From positions 1-23,631 of IMG/VR virus record IMGVR_UViG_3300034112_001756: a stretch of 23,631 bases of DNA, one strand, 5' to 3'. Under the pieces are notes generated by a model. It had not been told where the DNA came from and did not search any database. It was given only the letters and a program-made list of their open reading frames with translations. This document shows, piece by piece, positions 15,501 to 22,847 of this stretch. The stretch comes from a virus. The position numbers and the translations under genes were made by a program. How positions within the stretch are numbered: position 1 is the stretch's first letter; each line of letters opens with the position of its first letter.

Positions 15501-16412
15501 CTAGAAAACTGGGATTGCCAAATCGATGTGCGGGATATGCCCACTAGCTTGCGCCATCCTGCAAAATGCCTCATCACCAGTAAGTTCTGGTTGAGGCGTG
15601 AAGAATTGAAACGGCTTGTTGTCAATCGCTCGCGCAGGGAATGTCTTTATAATGTCCTGAAGCGCACTGCGATGGATGAGCATACAGTCGCTGCTAGTCC
15701 ATTTTACACCTTCAACGCGATTCGGAAGAGCATCAGCCATTTCTGCTCGGATGGCTGAATCGGCTTTTAAGAGTCCATTGCGAGGTGAGCCAACAAGCGC
15801 ACCCACAACGGTTTTCCCAGCCGCAAACATTCGCTTTAAAACGTGACGCTCTAAAACATCGTCAGAGAATGTTTTGGAACGCTCAACAAAAAGCCCGCGC
15901 AGCACTCCCGCTCGCCCAACAGCGGGCGTGTATTGCTCGCCGAGCAGGAAGAGCCACTGGCTTTCAGCTTCCTTGAGGAATCGGTCGCAGATGCTGTTTT
16001 TCGCGTCGTGAACAGTGTCCTGCGAGAACTCCCAATCAATCCGCAACCGCTCCTTGCCACAATCAACAGCAAGAGCCAGCAATGCGATGAGCGTGCGCTT
16101 GCTCGCTTCATGCACCCAAGGAAGGCCCAGCGTTATTTCGCGCCCTTCCCAGTCCGGCGTGAATCGATTGTTGCCGCGCTCGGTTTTCGACTCGTTCATC
16201 GCGAGTGATTTGCGCTTTCGCTCAACGGGCTGAGGCTCCGGCTCTGGCTTCACTTCAGGTTCCGGCTCTGGCTCTGATTCGGCTTGAGGCTGAGGCAATG
16301 CTTCTTGTTCTGATTCAGGCATTTGCACTTCATCAAAATCTGTTCCAAATGGGTTAAAGGAAGGCTCTTCGCCTTCTTTCATGTCTTTTGTTTTTGTACG
16401 AATTATTTTCAT
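15501..16412 (-). CDS. Glycosyltransferase-like (GT-A type) phage protein lacking the DxD motif (303 aa)
   Basis: Residues 1-80 are a charged linker with alternating Pro and Glu (PEPEPEVKPEPEPQPVE near 48-64). Residues ~89-303 follow the pattern of phage GT-A-like glycosyltransferases: GREITLGLPWVHEA (90-103), a helix, SICDRFLKEAESQWLFLL (140-157), RMFAAGKTVVGAL (194-206), VKWTSSDCMLIHRSAL (236-251), GDEAFCRMAQASGHIPHIDL (279-298). In the relatives I recall, the WLFLL strand leads into an Asp-rich DDD/DxD metal site; here it reads GEQY (158-161). The relatives continue past the final strand with a conserved His-Gly; here the protein stops at PVF. Both changes suggest lost catalysis. It follows the scaffold-like gene by 8 bases and ends in a terminator. 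It could be a minor head protein. The fold call is moderate; loss of activity is inference. Confidence 0.6.
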   Translation of the reverse strand: MKIIRTKTKDMKEGEEPSFNPFGTDFDEVQMPESEQEALPQPQAESEPEPEPEVKPEPEPQPVERKRKSLAMNESKTERGNNRFTPDWEGREITLGLPWVHEASKRTLIALLALAVDCGKERLRIDWEFSQDTVHDAKNSICDRFLKEAESQWLFLLGEQYTPAVGRAGVLRGLFVERSKTFSDDVLERHVLKRMFAAGKTVVGALVGSPRNGLLKADSAIRAEMADALPNRVEGVKWTSSDCMLIHRSALQDIIKTFPARAIDNKPFQFFTPQPELTGDEAFCRMAQASGHIPHIDLAIPVF

Positions 16413-16420
16413 GGTTGTAT

Positions 16421-17644
16421 TTATCTCTCTGCTTCACTCAGCCCTGCCTCGATTGCATCAAGTGAATTCATGCTAATCCTCGATGCAGAAGACACTTGCG
16501 GTTGAGCAACAACAGTTGATGCGTTTGACTTCGGCATCCGGCCCGCTCCGCTCACGGCTCCCATCCGCCCGCGAAGTTGATTCAACTCGGCGAGCAACGA
16601 AGCCTTTTCCTTCTGCTCGACCTCCAACTGGTGCGTCAGAATGTGCGAGAGCGTCGCCGCTGCTGCAACCGTCGCTGCATCCTTCACCGTCTTCGGGTAG
16701 AGAGCAGACATATACTTGCCCTCCAAGTCCTTAACGTATTCGTTGTGCGAGTTGATTTTCGCAAGCTCTTCTTGAGAAGCATTTTGCGGGACTTCTTTGT
16801 ATCTGAAGGCGGGAATGTCCTTGGTCAGTTCGTCAACGTGCTTCCAAGCCTCTTCGTGGTTTTTGTTAAAGTTCTGTTGGAACTCCTCCATCTTGTTTTT
16901 GTACCACCCATCCGCATTCTGCTTTGCGTTTTCAATCTCGGACTGCATCTCGGCTTCGATGTCATCGAGTTGCGCCAGCGCGTTTTCGATTTTTCGAGCG
17001 TCGAGATAGGTCTCTTCGGAAGCAGCCAGCTTGTCGATGACGTTGGTTTTCCACCATGACAACGGAACCTTGCTCGGCCCGCCCACGTTTTGAATCGCAG
17101 TGATTGTCTCATCGCTCGCTTTCCACTTCTTGAGCAGCCCGTAAATCCCTTGCGATGCCTTGTCGATTTGGTCAGAGAACTTCTGCCGGAATGATGGGTC
17201 ATTTTGAATGTCGAACGTCGCCTTGAACTTTTTGAGTTCCTCATAGTCCTCCGGCGCAGTCGTTTGCGGTTGCCCCTTTTCAAGCTCCGCGATGCGCTGC
17301 CTAAGCTGTTCTGCTTCAGCGGCTTGCTTTTTGTACGTCGCGGCTGCTTCTCGGAGCCTCTGCCAGTTCGAGCGATTCTTCTCGCTCATGCCCTCCGGCT
17401 CTGCGATTGCAGCGATGTCGTCGTCAGGCGTTTGCTGTTGTTGTTGAGGGGGCGTTGGCTGCTGAGATTCAGCGAGCTTCTGAGCCTGTTCAGCGAGTCC
17501 TCCTTCCGACGTGTTGTCGCCTGACGTGCCGGAATTAGCCGCTTCGGCAGCATCCAGCATCGAGTCGATGTGCGAATCTAAATCTGCGCTGATTGGTTCA
17601 GCATCGAGATTTTCTACCGTAAAATCATCTTCGGCTCCGTCCAT
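16421..17644 (-). CDS. Scaffolding-like coiled-coil protein (407 aa)
   Basis: The protein is acidic and helical with few aromatics or cysteines, the usual composition of phage scaffolds. Residues 1-35 are acidic (LDSHIDSMLDAAEAA), 50-75 are Gln/Pro-rich (PTPPQQQQQTPDDD), and 85-123 form a strong heptad-type helix (NRSNWQRLREAAATYKKQAA, then AEQLRQRIAELEKG). A long helical middle part follows, and a C-terminal coil near 345-375 (LEVEQKEKASLLAELNQLRG) leads to a basic, Ser-rich tail. It stands between the portal and the capsid gene, where scaffolds are normally encoded, and starts 2 bases after the stop of the 77-residue gene. No protease motif was seen. The scaffold role is inferred from composition and gene order. 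Confidence 0.75.
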   Translation of the reverse strand: MDGAEDDFTVENLDAEPISADLDSHIDSMLDAAEAANSGTSGDNTSEGGLAEQAQKLAESQQPTPPQQQQQTPDDDIAAIAEPEGMSEKNRSNWQRLREAAATYKKQAAEAEQLRQRIAELEKGQPQTTAPEDYEELKKFKATFDIQNDPSFRQKFSDQIDKASQGIYGLLKKWKASDETITAIQNVGGPSKVPLSWWKTNVIDKLAASEETYLDARKIENALAQLDDIEAEMQSEIENAKQNADGWYKNKMEEFQQNFNKNHEEAWKHVDELTKDIPAFRYKEVPQNASQEELAKINSHNEYVKDLEGKYMSALYPKTVKDAATVAAAATLSHILTHQLEVEQKEKASLLAELNQLRGRMGAVSGAGRMPKSNASTVVAQPQVSSASRISMNSLDAIEAGLSEAER

Positions 17645-17646
17645 AA

Positions 17647-17880
17647 TTACATCTGCGCGTGTTTGGTTCCCCCGTCGTTGTCTTCATCCTGCGCTTTAAG
17701 CAGCCCCATGATAATGTCCACGGCTCGCTCGTAGCCCTGTTTGTATTTTGCCTCCAAGGCAACCTCTTCAATGTTAGTGCCTAAAACAGGCGGGCACTGC
17801 GATTTAAGAAACTCGACGAGCTTCCCTTTTGCTTTTGCGTTGTAATCGCGCAAAAGCGTTGTGTCTTCTGGTTTCCACAT
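17647..17880 (-). CDS. Small hypothetical protein between portal and scaffold (77 aa)
   Basis: I do not recognise a named family. The sequence is mostly helical: KPEDTTLLRDYNAKAKGKLV near the N-terminus, then EEVALEAKYKQGYERAVDII near 38-57, then an acidic tail (KAQDEDNDGG). The AKYKQGYERAVDIIMGLL stretch resembles helices in small phage head-module proteins. It has one cysteine, at residue 29, and no membrane segment. It starts 6 bases after the portal stop and ends 2 bases before the scaffold-like gene, so it is probably co-transcribed with both. A head-assembly role is a guess from position. Confidence 0.72.
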   Translation of the reverse strand: MWKPEDTTLLRDYNAKAKGKLVEFLKSQCPPVLGTNIEEVALEAKYKQGYERAVDIIMGLLKAQDEDNDGGTKHAQM

Positions 17881-17886
17881 ATGTGT

Positions 17887-20304
17887 TTATACTGCTGATG
17901 TTTGCGGTTTTGGCGGATTGGAAATCTCCGAAATGACTTGATTCTGCGATGGGCCGCTTTGGTTTGTATACGCCTCTCCAGCAACTCCTTGCATTGCTGC
18001 GCTTGGGCGACGCGGAGCACCTCCGCCTCTTGGAGGAGCGGCTGCTGGCTCGATATCTGGCGGCGGCGGAACATTTTGCCCGCGCTGAATCTGTTGCGCG
18101 GCCAGCTTGTAAAGCTCTTTGAACGGCTCCAACTGCTCGCGAGGTGCTCCTTTGGCTTCGGCGTTTTGAATGTGCTGCGCGAAATGTCCAAAGGCCGCGA
18201 CGAGCGGCATGATTCCCTCTGGCGGAAGTCCGTTTGGCGGAATGTTTTGAATCACCGGAGCGAGCTTCGCAGCCATCGTGTTGAGGTGAACCATATCATT
18301 GTCGCGAGGAGAAATCGGGACTTCCTGACCAGCGATAATCGATTGCAACTCAATAATTTGCTGGCGAGTCGCTTCGATTGCAATCGCCTCAACAGAGTCT
18401 TTCGGAAGGATGACTTCGTTTGCAATGGTCTCGCCCAGCTTGCGCGTCCAATCCAGCTTCATCAACTTGTCTTGGTCGATGTTCGGATTGCCCATGTACT
18501 TGGTAATCATCAGGTCGAGAATCTGCAAATCCTGAGCCGTCGTATCTGGGTTCAGTTCAGCGGCTGGCGAGAATGCCATGAGCAAAATGTCAGACGGAGG
18601 CAGGTTGCGCTCCATCATCTGATAGCAACAGTTGACCGCATCTTCGTCGAGATGACGCGGCACCTCAAACGCCACAAGGAACGGAGGCATCTGCATTGAA
18701 GACTGCTCGAACGCATCGACCACCTCACGCCTCGCCCAAACAGCATTCGGGTCAACCTGCCTCGCCAAATCGACTTTCAGTTTGAGGTCGGCAGCAGCTT
18801 TAATGTGCTCTGGATGGGCGATGCCGCGCTGCATCCGCTCGACAGCGAGCGAGAACTGCCGCGAGAAGCGCGTCAGGATGCCTTCGCGAATCTGGTTTTC
18901 GATGGAGGCGATGCGATTGATTTCCGAAGCCGTTTTAGGGTCGCCTTGGTTCATCGCCGACGACGGCAAGAACGTACCAATCTGGATTTCAGCGAGTCTC
19001 GATTGGAAGTTGTCGAGCATGATGAAGTCCTGAATGTCGGCAGGAGGCGACTGTGGGATGACTTCGTAACCTTCTGAAACTATTGCGATTGGGTTGCTAA
19101 CCGTGAGAGGAGCAATGTTTGGCTTTGCAAGCGGCCCCTTCTTTAGGAGCAGCAAAGAGCGCACTAAAGTGTTGTCAACTACAAGGTTGCGCGACTTGTC
19201 GATGGCGACGTGCGTGTTGTAAAGGTCGCGCCCAACGCCGCGAGAAGACATCAAGTTCCCATTCCCGATATCGACAGAGAAGAGCGCGAGCGCGTCCGAC
19301 ATCTTTGCGTAGCGGTCAAGCTGGGTGCAGATTTCGTCGCCCGTTTTGTCGTCAACGAGGTAGCGAGAGACGCGCCCATGCGGCTCACGAACAACGACCT
19401 CGCCCAAGTCAACGTACTTTGCATCCGACTCGTAGGAAGCCCCGTAACTGCCCTCACGAATCCAATCTTCGACGCGGCGGGCGTCGTCGTTGCTATCGAG
19501 CGAGCGGCCTGTTGGCGTCGCGCTGTTGATGGCTTTGATGAGGTTTTTGAGGTGCCATCCCGCCATCACCGAAATGTCCGGAACCTCCAGCACGGGCAAC
19601 AACTCGGCGATGAGATACCGACGCTTGCGTGCAAAAATGGGCGTCGCATCAGACACTTGCGGCTGCTCGACGGAAAAGAAAACGTAGTCCTGCCGGAGGA
19701 AGTCGGGCTTCCAGTCGCGCAAATCGTCCCAAATCAACGCACAATAACCAAAGACCGTGTTTTCATGCACAACCTGCGCCACAAGGTCATCAAAGCCGCG
19801 CCAAGCCCGAATGCACTTGGTTATCTCTTCGCGGAAGATTTTCGTTTTGCGCTCCGAGTCAACCGACTCGATAGGGTACTTTGCAAACGTCAGGGAAGCA
19901 GCCTGTTCCACCGTCGCCTTGAACGGTGCCTGAACGCGGCCAGCCATCGTCGATAGGAATCCGGTCGGGCGATTACTGCGCCAGTTTTGGCCCATGCTCT
20001 CCAGCTTCTTCGGCTCGTATGGAGTTTCGTTGTTTAACTTCTTCTGAATCAACTGGTTTTTGCGGTTGCGCTCCAAGTTCTGCTGTTTCAGGCGTTTATA
20101 AGCCGAATACGCCTGAGCGGCGTCGCGGAACGTGCGTCGAACCTTTAGCGTCTTTGGGTCAACGGTATCGTTGCTGTCGTTCGTTTTGTCACTGACATCA
20201 AGACGCAGCCCACGCGGCCTATCCCCGACGTTTTCAATGCGAGGTGCTTTGTCCGCGAACTTGTCCGTAATGCTTGGGTCGAAGGGTTTTGCTACGTCTG
20301 CCAT
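17887..20304 (-). CDS. Portal protein, podovirus type (805 aa)
   Basis: The portal forms the dodecameric ring at the DNA entry vertex. Size (~800 residues), position before the scaffold-like and capsid genes, and sequence style fit portals of environmental podovirus-like phages. Visible segments include NWRSNRPTGFLSTMAGRVQA (near 107-126), the helical DDLVAQVVHENTVFGYCALIW (from about 176), GNLMSSRGVGRDLYNTHVAI (near 348-367) with DKSRNLVVDNTLVRSLLLL, and FLPSSAMNQGDPKTASEINR (near 444-463), whose 'KTASEIN' followed by a long helix is typical of the portal stem region. The last ~85 residues are Pro/Ala/Gly-rich (PPPPDIEPAAAPPRGGG), probably disordered. It starts 4 bases after the upstream stop without a Shine-Dalgarno. 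No terminase large subunit is in the window, so it must lie outside. Confidence 0.83.
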   Translation of the reverse strand: MADVAKPFDPSITDKFADKAPRIENVGDRPRGLRLDVSDKTNDSNDTVDPKTLKVRRTFRDAAQAYSAYKRLKQQNLERNRKNQLIQKKLNNETPYEPKKLESMGQNWRSNRPTGFLSTMAGRVQAPFKATVEQAASLTFAKYPIESVDSERKTKIFREEITKCIRAWRGFDDLVAQVVHENTVFGYCALIWDDLRDWKPDFLRQDYVFFSVEQPQVSDATPIFARKRRYLIAELLPVLEVPDISVMAGWHLKNLIKAINSATPTGRSLDSNDDARRVEDWIREGSYGASYESDAKYVDLGEVVVREPHGRVSRYLVDDKTGDEICTQLDRYAKMSDALALFSVDIGNGNLMSSRGVGRDLYNTHVAIDKSRNLVVDNTLVRSLLLLKKGPLAKPNIAPLTVSNPIAIVSEGYEVIPQSPPADIQDFIMLDNFQSRLAEIQIGTFLPSSAMNQGDPKTASEINRIASIENQIREGILTRFSRQFSLAVERMQRGIAHPEHIKAAADLKLKVDLARQVDPNAVWARREVVDAFEQSSMQMPPFLVAFEVPRHLDEDAVNCCYQMMERNLPPSDILLMAFSPAAELNPDTTAQDLQILDLMITKYMGNPNIDQDKLMKLDWTRKLGETIANEVILPKDSVEAIAIEATRQQIIELQSIIAGQEVPISPRDNDMVHLNTMAAKLAPVIQNIPPNGLPPEGIMPLVAAFGHFAQHIQNAEAKGAPREQLEPFKELYKLAAQQIQRGQNVPPPPDIEPAAAPPRGGGAPRRPSAAMQGVAGEAYTNQSGPSQNQVISEISNPPKPQTSAV

Positions 20305-20308
20305 ATCG

Positions 20309-20893
20309 TTATTGGTTGAGCCAGCACGCTTTGGGAAGCGGACTTGCAGGATTCAGGAAAGCGGTTTTGTCGAGCCAAACAGCGGTGCGGTTGCAGTGCC
20401 GCATGACGTTGCACGCTCCAAGTTTTTTGCTCGTCGTTGTGTCCCTCGCGGAGCGGATTGCAGCCGTCGTTCGTTCGACCGCATTGATGCAGCTTCCGCA
20501 TCCGCTCTTCCACTTCACATTGTGGTCGCACTGCTTGCAAATCTCAGCCCGCGCTTCTGCGACGCCCGCATCAACACCAAGCGGTTCATTTTGCTGATTG
20601 ATTATCGACGACGACCATGCTTGCAGGTCATTCAAAAGCGTCGGTTGCGCTACAGGAGAAACAAATGGCTGCTGTAAAGCCTGTTCATTGTCATAAAAAT
20701 GACAAAAGTTAGGCCAACGGCTACAGAAATACTCATGTATCTCCGGCTCAACGTCTTTGTATGGAATGTCATTTTCAGCGCGATACGCCTCAACAACGCT
20801 CACCAATTCTTGAAGGGAACCAGCCCTTAAAATCACTTTCCCTTCTGGGAAGTGAAATCCATTCGGGGGCATCATTCCTTGAATCAGCTTCAT
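20309..20893 (-). CDS. Conserved phage protein with cysteine clusters, probable zinc binder (194 aa)
   Basis: The N-terminal half (MKLIQGMMPPNGFHFPEG, then SLQELVSVVEAYRAENDIP near 26-44, then EIHEYFCSRWPNFCH near 51-65) matches a pattern I know from uncharacterised proteins encoded close to the portal in uncultured phages. The C-terminal half has CKQC at 119-122, CGSC at 132-135, Cys161 and Cys167, spaced like one or two zinc sites. A further cysteine is at 190. A Gln/Pro-rich linker (75-105) joins the halves. The start overlaps the ParB-like gene by 4 bases (ATGA). No function is known to me; zinc binding is inferred from the cysteine spacing. Confidence 0.75.
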   Translation of the reverse strand: MKLIQGMMPPNGFHFPEGKVILRAGSLQELVSVVEAYRAENDIPYKDVEPEIHEYFCSRWPNFCHFYDNEQALQQPFVSPVAQPTLLNDLQAWSSSIINQQNEPLGVDAGVAEARAEICKQCDHNVKWKSGCGSCINAVERTTAAIRSARDTTTSKKLGACNVMRHCNRTAVWLDKTAFLNPASPLPKACWLNQ

Positions 20894-21393
20894 AACACAA
20901 ACTCATGCAAGCACTTCGGGCAAATCGTCGTATCTTTCTTCGGCTTTTCCTCTTTAGGCTCAGGCACTTCCGCTGGCGAGCCAATCATATCCGCAATCTC
21001 CTGCTCTGTGAATCCGACGACCGTCTTGAACGACGGGTCTGCCTCCAGAATCGCATCGAGTTCCGAGGACAGAACGTCGTCGTCCCACGCCGAAAGCTGG
21101 GCGAGTCGGTTGTCTGCGATGGTGTACGCCCGAATCTCGGCCTCAGACAGGCCGGAAAGCCGGATGCATGGCACCTTTTCAAGGCCCAGTCGGCTCGCTG
21201 CGAGAGCGCGACCGTGACCAGCCACAATCCGGTTGTTTTCGTCAACGAGTATTGGCACCGTCCAGCCGAATCGCTTTATGGACTCCGCAATGAGGTCGAT
21301 TTGCGAATCGGTGTGTGTGCGCGGGTTGAATGCGTAACGAGTTAACGCAGACAGGTTTGTTTCTTCGACTTGGTATGGCTTCTTTTTGCTCAT
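20890..21393 (-). CDS. ParB/sulfiredoxin-fold nuclease-like protein with C-terminal zinc knuckle (167 aa)
   Basis: Residues ~10-95 form a ParB N-terminal-like domain: YAFNPRTHTDSQIDLIAESI (20-39), a beta strand VPILVDENNRIVAGHGRALA (46-65) containing the family motif GHGRxLAA, and KVPCIRLSGLSEAEIRAYTI (73-92). A helical part follows (NRLAQLSAWDDDVLSSELDA). Residues 140-155 are a Pro/Glu/Lys linker and the tail has CPKCLH at 158-163, half of a zinc ribbon. Proteins of this family often accompany or are fused to phage DNA methyltransferases; no methyltransferase domain is attached here. The domain can bind or nick DNA and, in some members, bind CTP or ATP. It overlaps both neighbours by 4 bases. 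DNA transaction or host regulation is plausible; the precise role is unknown. Confidence 0.85.
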   Translation of the reverse strand: MSKKKPYQVEETNLSALTRYAFNPRTHTDSQIDLIAESIKRFGWTVPILVDENNRIVAGHGRALAASRLGLEKVPCIRLSGLSEAEIRAYTIADNRLAQLSAWDDDVLSSELDAILEADPSFKTVVGFTEQEIADMIGSPAEVPEPKEEKPKKDTTICPKCLHEFVL

Positions 21394-21941
21394 TCGACAG
21401 AGTATTTATGACGCGCCCGCTTCAGTCCGGACGGGAACTTGATTGCTTCGCTCGTAAACGACCGCTCACTGAATACCACTCGGTTCGTCGGCTGACTAGT
21501 AAATCTCCCATTGTCAAGTGCCGCGAACACGAATTCTTTCGACTGCTCCGGCTCGTCTGAAAACCCGTCGTTGAATGGGGCAGCGGTGAAGACGTACTCG
21601 CCTTGAAACTTTCGGTTGCCGCACTGAGCGACGAGCGGGAGTCCGCAGAGGTAGGTGTACGCTATTGTCGAGAACTGCCAGCCGTAGCATCCCCACTCCT
21701 GCGATGCGCGTGGCCCCCACCCATCAACGGGACGCTCTCGGCTTGCGAGTGCGTGCAGCGGAAGCCCCCTGTAAATGGCTCCGCTCTCAAGCATCACCGA
21801 GCATCCCCACATCCTTGCTGGCGTGGATGTTATTGCGAACCAAACCGCAGGGATGAATCCCTGTGGTTTGATGTGCGTGAATCGCGAGTCCACCCAAACG
21901 TACTGATGCCGAGGGAGTTCCCCAGCGAACGTGTACATCAT
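21390..21941 (-). CDS. Conserved hypothetical phage protein (183 aa)
   Basis: It is rich in aromatics and has the feel of a compact globular protein: MMYTFAGELPRHQYVWVDSR, GFIPAVWFAITSTPARMWGC (28-47), SGAIYRGLPLHAL near 53-65, WGCYGWQFSTIAYTYLCGLP (83-102), GEYVFTAAPFNDGFSDEPEQ (114-133), and RFTSQPTNRVVFSERSFT (146-163). I recognise this as a conserved family among uncultured phages but know of no assigned function. There is no signal peptide, membrane segment or catalytic motif. Four cysteines (47, 85, 99, 107) are present without a regular zinc spacing. The ATG overlaps the upstream stop by 4 bases; a weak GAGG lies about 11 bases before it. Its place between the small accessory genes and the ParB-like gene suggests an accessory rather than a virion role. 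Confidence 0.78.
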   Translation of the reverse strand: MMYTFAGELPRHQYVWVDSRFTHIKPQGFIPAVWFAITSTPARMWGCSVMLESGAIYRGLPLHALASRERPVDGWGPRASQEWGCYGWQFSTIAYTYLCGLPLVAQCGNRKFQGEYVFTAAPFNDGFSDEPEQSKEFVFAALDNGRFTSQPTNRVVFSERSFTSEAIKFPSGLKRARHKYSVE

Positions 21942-22294
21942 TCGCTTTCTTCCTCTTTATCAATGATTTGCTGAGTCGCTCTAATCAGTTCGGATGCAAT
22001 GCATTTCAACAAATCAGCATCGAATGTTTTTTGTCCGATGTTGACAGCGACGCTTGCCTCTCCATTAGATGCTTTGGCGCAGATAGTTACAACAGCATCC
22101 AAGTTTTGGCTATGTAACACAAACTTCGCTGCATCGCGCATGATTTTCTGCGCAGTCTCAAGCTCATGGGGCTGTTCTTGGCTCTCGCTTGCGGACTCTT
22201 TGTGATGGTACGCACCGTTGATACCATCCGGCAGGTGCTGCGTGCCATCAAAGTCGTCGCAGTCGTCGAACTCGTTGAGTGGTCTGCTTACCAT
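21938..22294 (-). CDS. Hypothetical acidic phage protein (118 aa)
   Basis: I do not recognise the family. The start is the ATG at 22294, which shares a base with the stop of the MazG-like gene and has AGGAGG 4 bases upstream; longer versions of the frame are ruled out by this. Residues 1-50 are acidic and probably disordered (NEFDDCDDFDGTQ, then KESASESQEQPHE). Residues ~52-112 look like a small alpha/beta domain: a helix (ETAQKIMRDAAKFVLHSQ), a strand (LDAVVTICAKA), a hairpin strand (EASVAVNIGQ) and a closing helix (DADLLKCIASELIRATQQII). The tail is acidic (DKEEESE). The function is unknown. Confidence 0.75.
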   Translation of the reverse strand: MVSRPLNEFDDCDDFDGTQHLPDGINGAYHHKESASESQEQPHELETAQKIMRDAAKFVLHSQNLDAVVTICAKASNGEASVAVNIGQKTFDADLLKCIASELIRATQQIIDKEEESE

Positions 22295-22629
22295 TAAGCC
22301 TCCTTTTGGAAAACGCCTGATGGCAACATCTTGCCTTTGCGGTTGCGTATCTGCTCCCATGCGGCACCAAGGCAAGACTGCAAGCTAAAGCCCTCAAGGT
22401 GAGCAACATTGATGAGGCAGACCGTTATGTCTCCAATCGCGTCGGAGATTGCATCACGGTTGAACGCCGCTGCAACGCCATCGGACTTGCCCGCCCGCAT
22501 GAGCGCATCGGCAAGCTCGCCGACCTCCGAGACGGCTTTCATAAACTGCGCGAGACTCGTCGAATGCTCGTAAATGCCGCGCTCCTCAGACCACTGCCGG
22601 ACGGCAGCTTCAAGGTCATTTAATGTCAT
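22294..22629 (-). CDS. MazG-like nucleotide pyrophosphohydrolase (111 aa)
   Basis: MazG-type enzymes hydrolyse nucleoside triphosphates to monophosphates, and phage versions can alter (d)NTP or ppGpp pools. The start is the ATG at 22629 (MTLNDLEAAVRQWSEERGIY); the frame stays open upstream but that part overlaps another gene and is not MazG-like. Motifs: EVGELADAL at 35-43 gives the E-x-x-E metal site (Glu35, Glu38), and DAISDAIGDITV at 59-70 gives the second acidic set (Asp63, Asp67). The helix INVAHLEGFSLQSCLGAAWE and IRNRKGKM (94-101) are typical of the phage MazG-like subgroup. Length about 110 fits single-domain members. It overlaps the upstream 64-residue gene by 14 bases, and its stop shares a base with the next start. 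Catalytic residues look intact. Confidence 0.87.
   Translation of the reverse strand: MTLNDLEAAVRQWSEERGIYEHSTSLAQFMKAVSEVGELADALMRAGKSDGVAAAFNRDAISDAIGDITVCLINVAHLEGFSLQSCLGAAWEQIRNRKGKMLPSGVFQKEA
22299..22304 (-). promoter_or_regulatory. Shine-Dalgarno AGGAGG before the 118-residue gene
   Basis: AGGAGG lies 4 bases upstream of the ATG at 22294, within the last codons of the MazG-like gene. It decides the start of a frame that stays open 81 bases further upstream. Confidence 0.8.
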
Positions 22630-22810
22630 GGCGTCGGATGTCGTATTGGTTTTCCGGCGAGCAAATCCACGCCCCCTTGCCTCCCGCGTACTCGGCAAAC
22701 TCGGTGACTCCACCTTCGGATTTTGCGACTGCGAGTATAACTTCGACTGCTTTCCTTTTGCCCCTAAACGCGACTTCGACTTCGCGTCCGTTTCGTTTGA
22801 CGTAGTACAT
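22616..22810 (-). CDS. Small hypothetical protein (64 aa)
   Basis: I do not recognise the family. The sequence is basic, with strand-like starts (YYVKRNGREVEVAFRGKR), a helix (KAVEVILAVAKSEGG near 20-34) and a C-terminal segment (GAWICSPENQYDIRRHDIK). It could be a small alpha/beta domain with a beta hairpin first. It starts 37 bases after the stop of the Tad2-like gene and overlaps the MazG-like gene by 14 bases. Placed between an anti-defence gene and a nucleotide hydrolase, it may be an accessory host-takeover protein, but only position says so. Confidence 0.65.
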   Translation of the reverse strand: MYYVKRNGREVEVAFRGKRKAVEVILAVAKSEGGVTEFAEYAGGKGAWICSPENQYDIRRHDIK

Positions 22811-22847
22811 TGTCTTGTAATGGTTTGTACAGGGTAGCCTCCCATAA

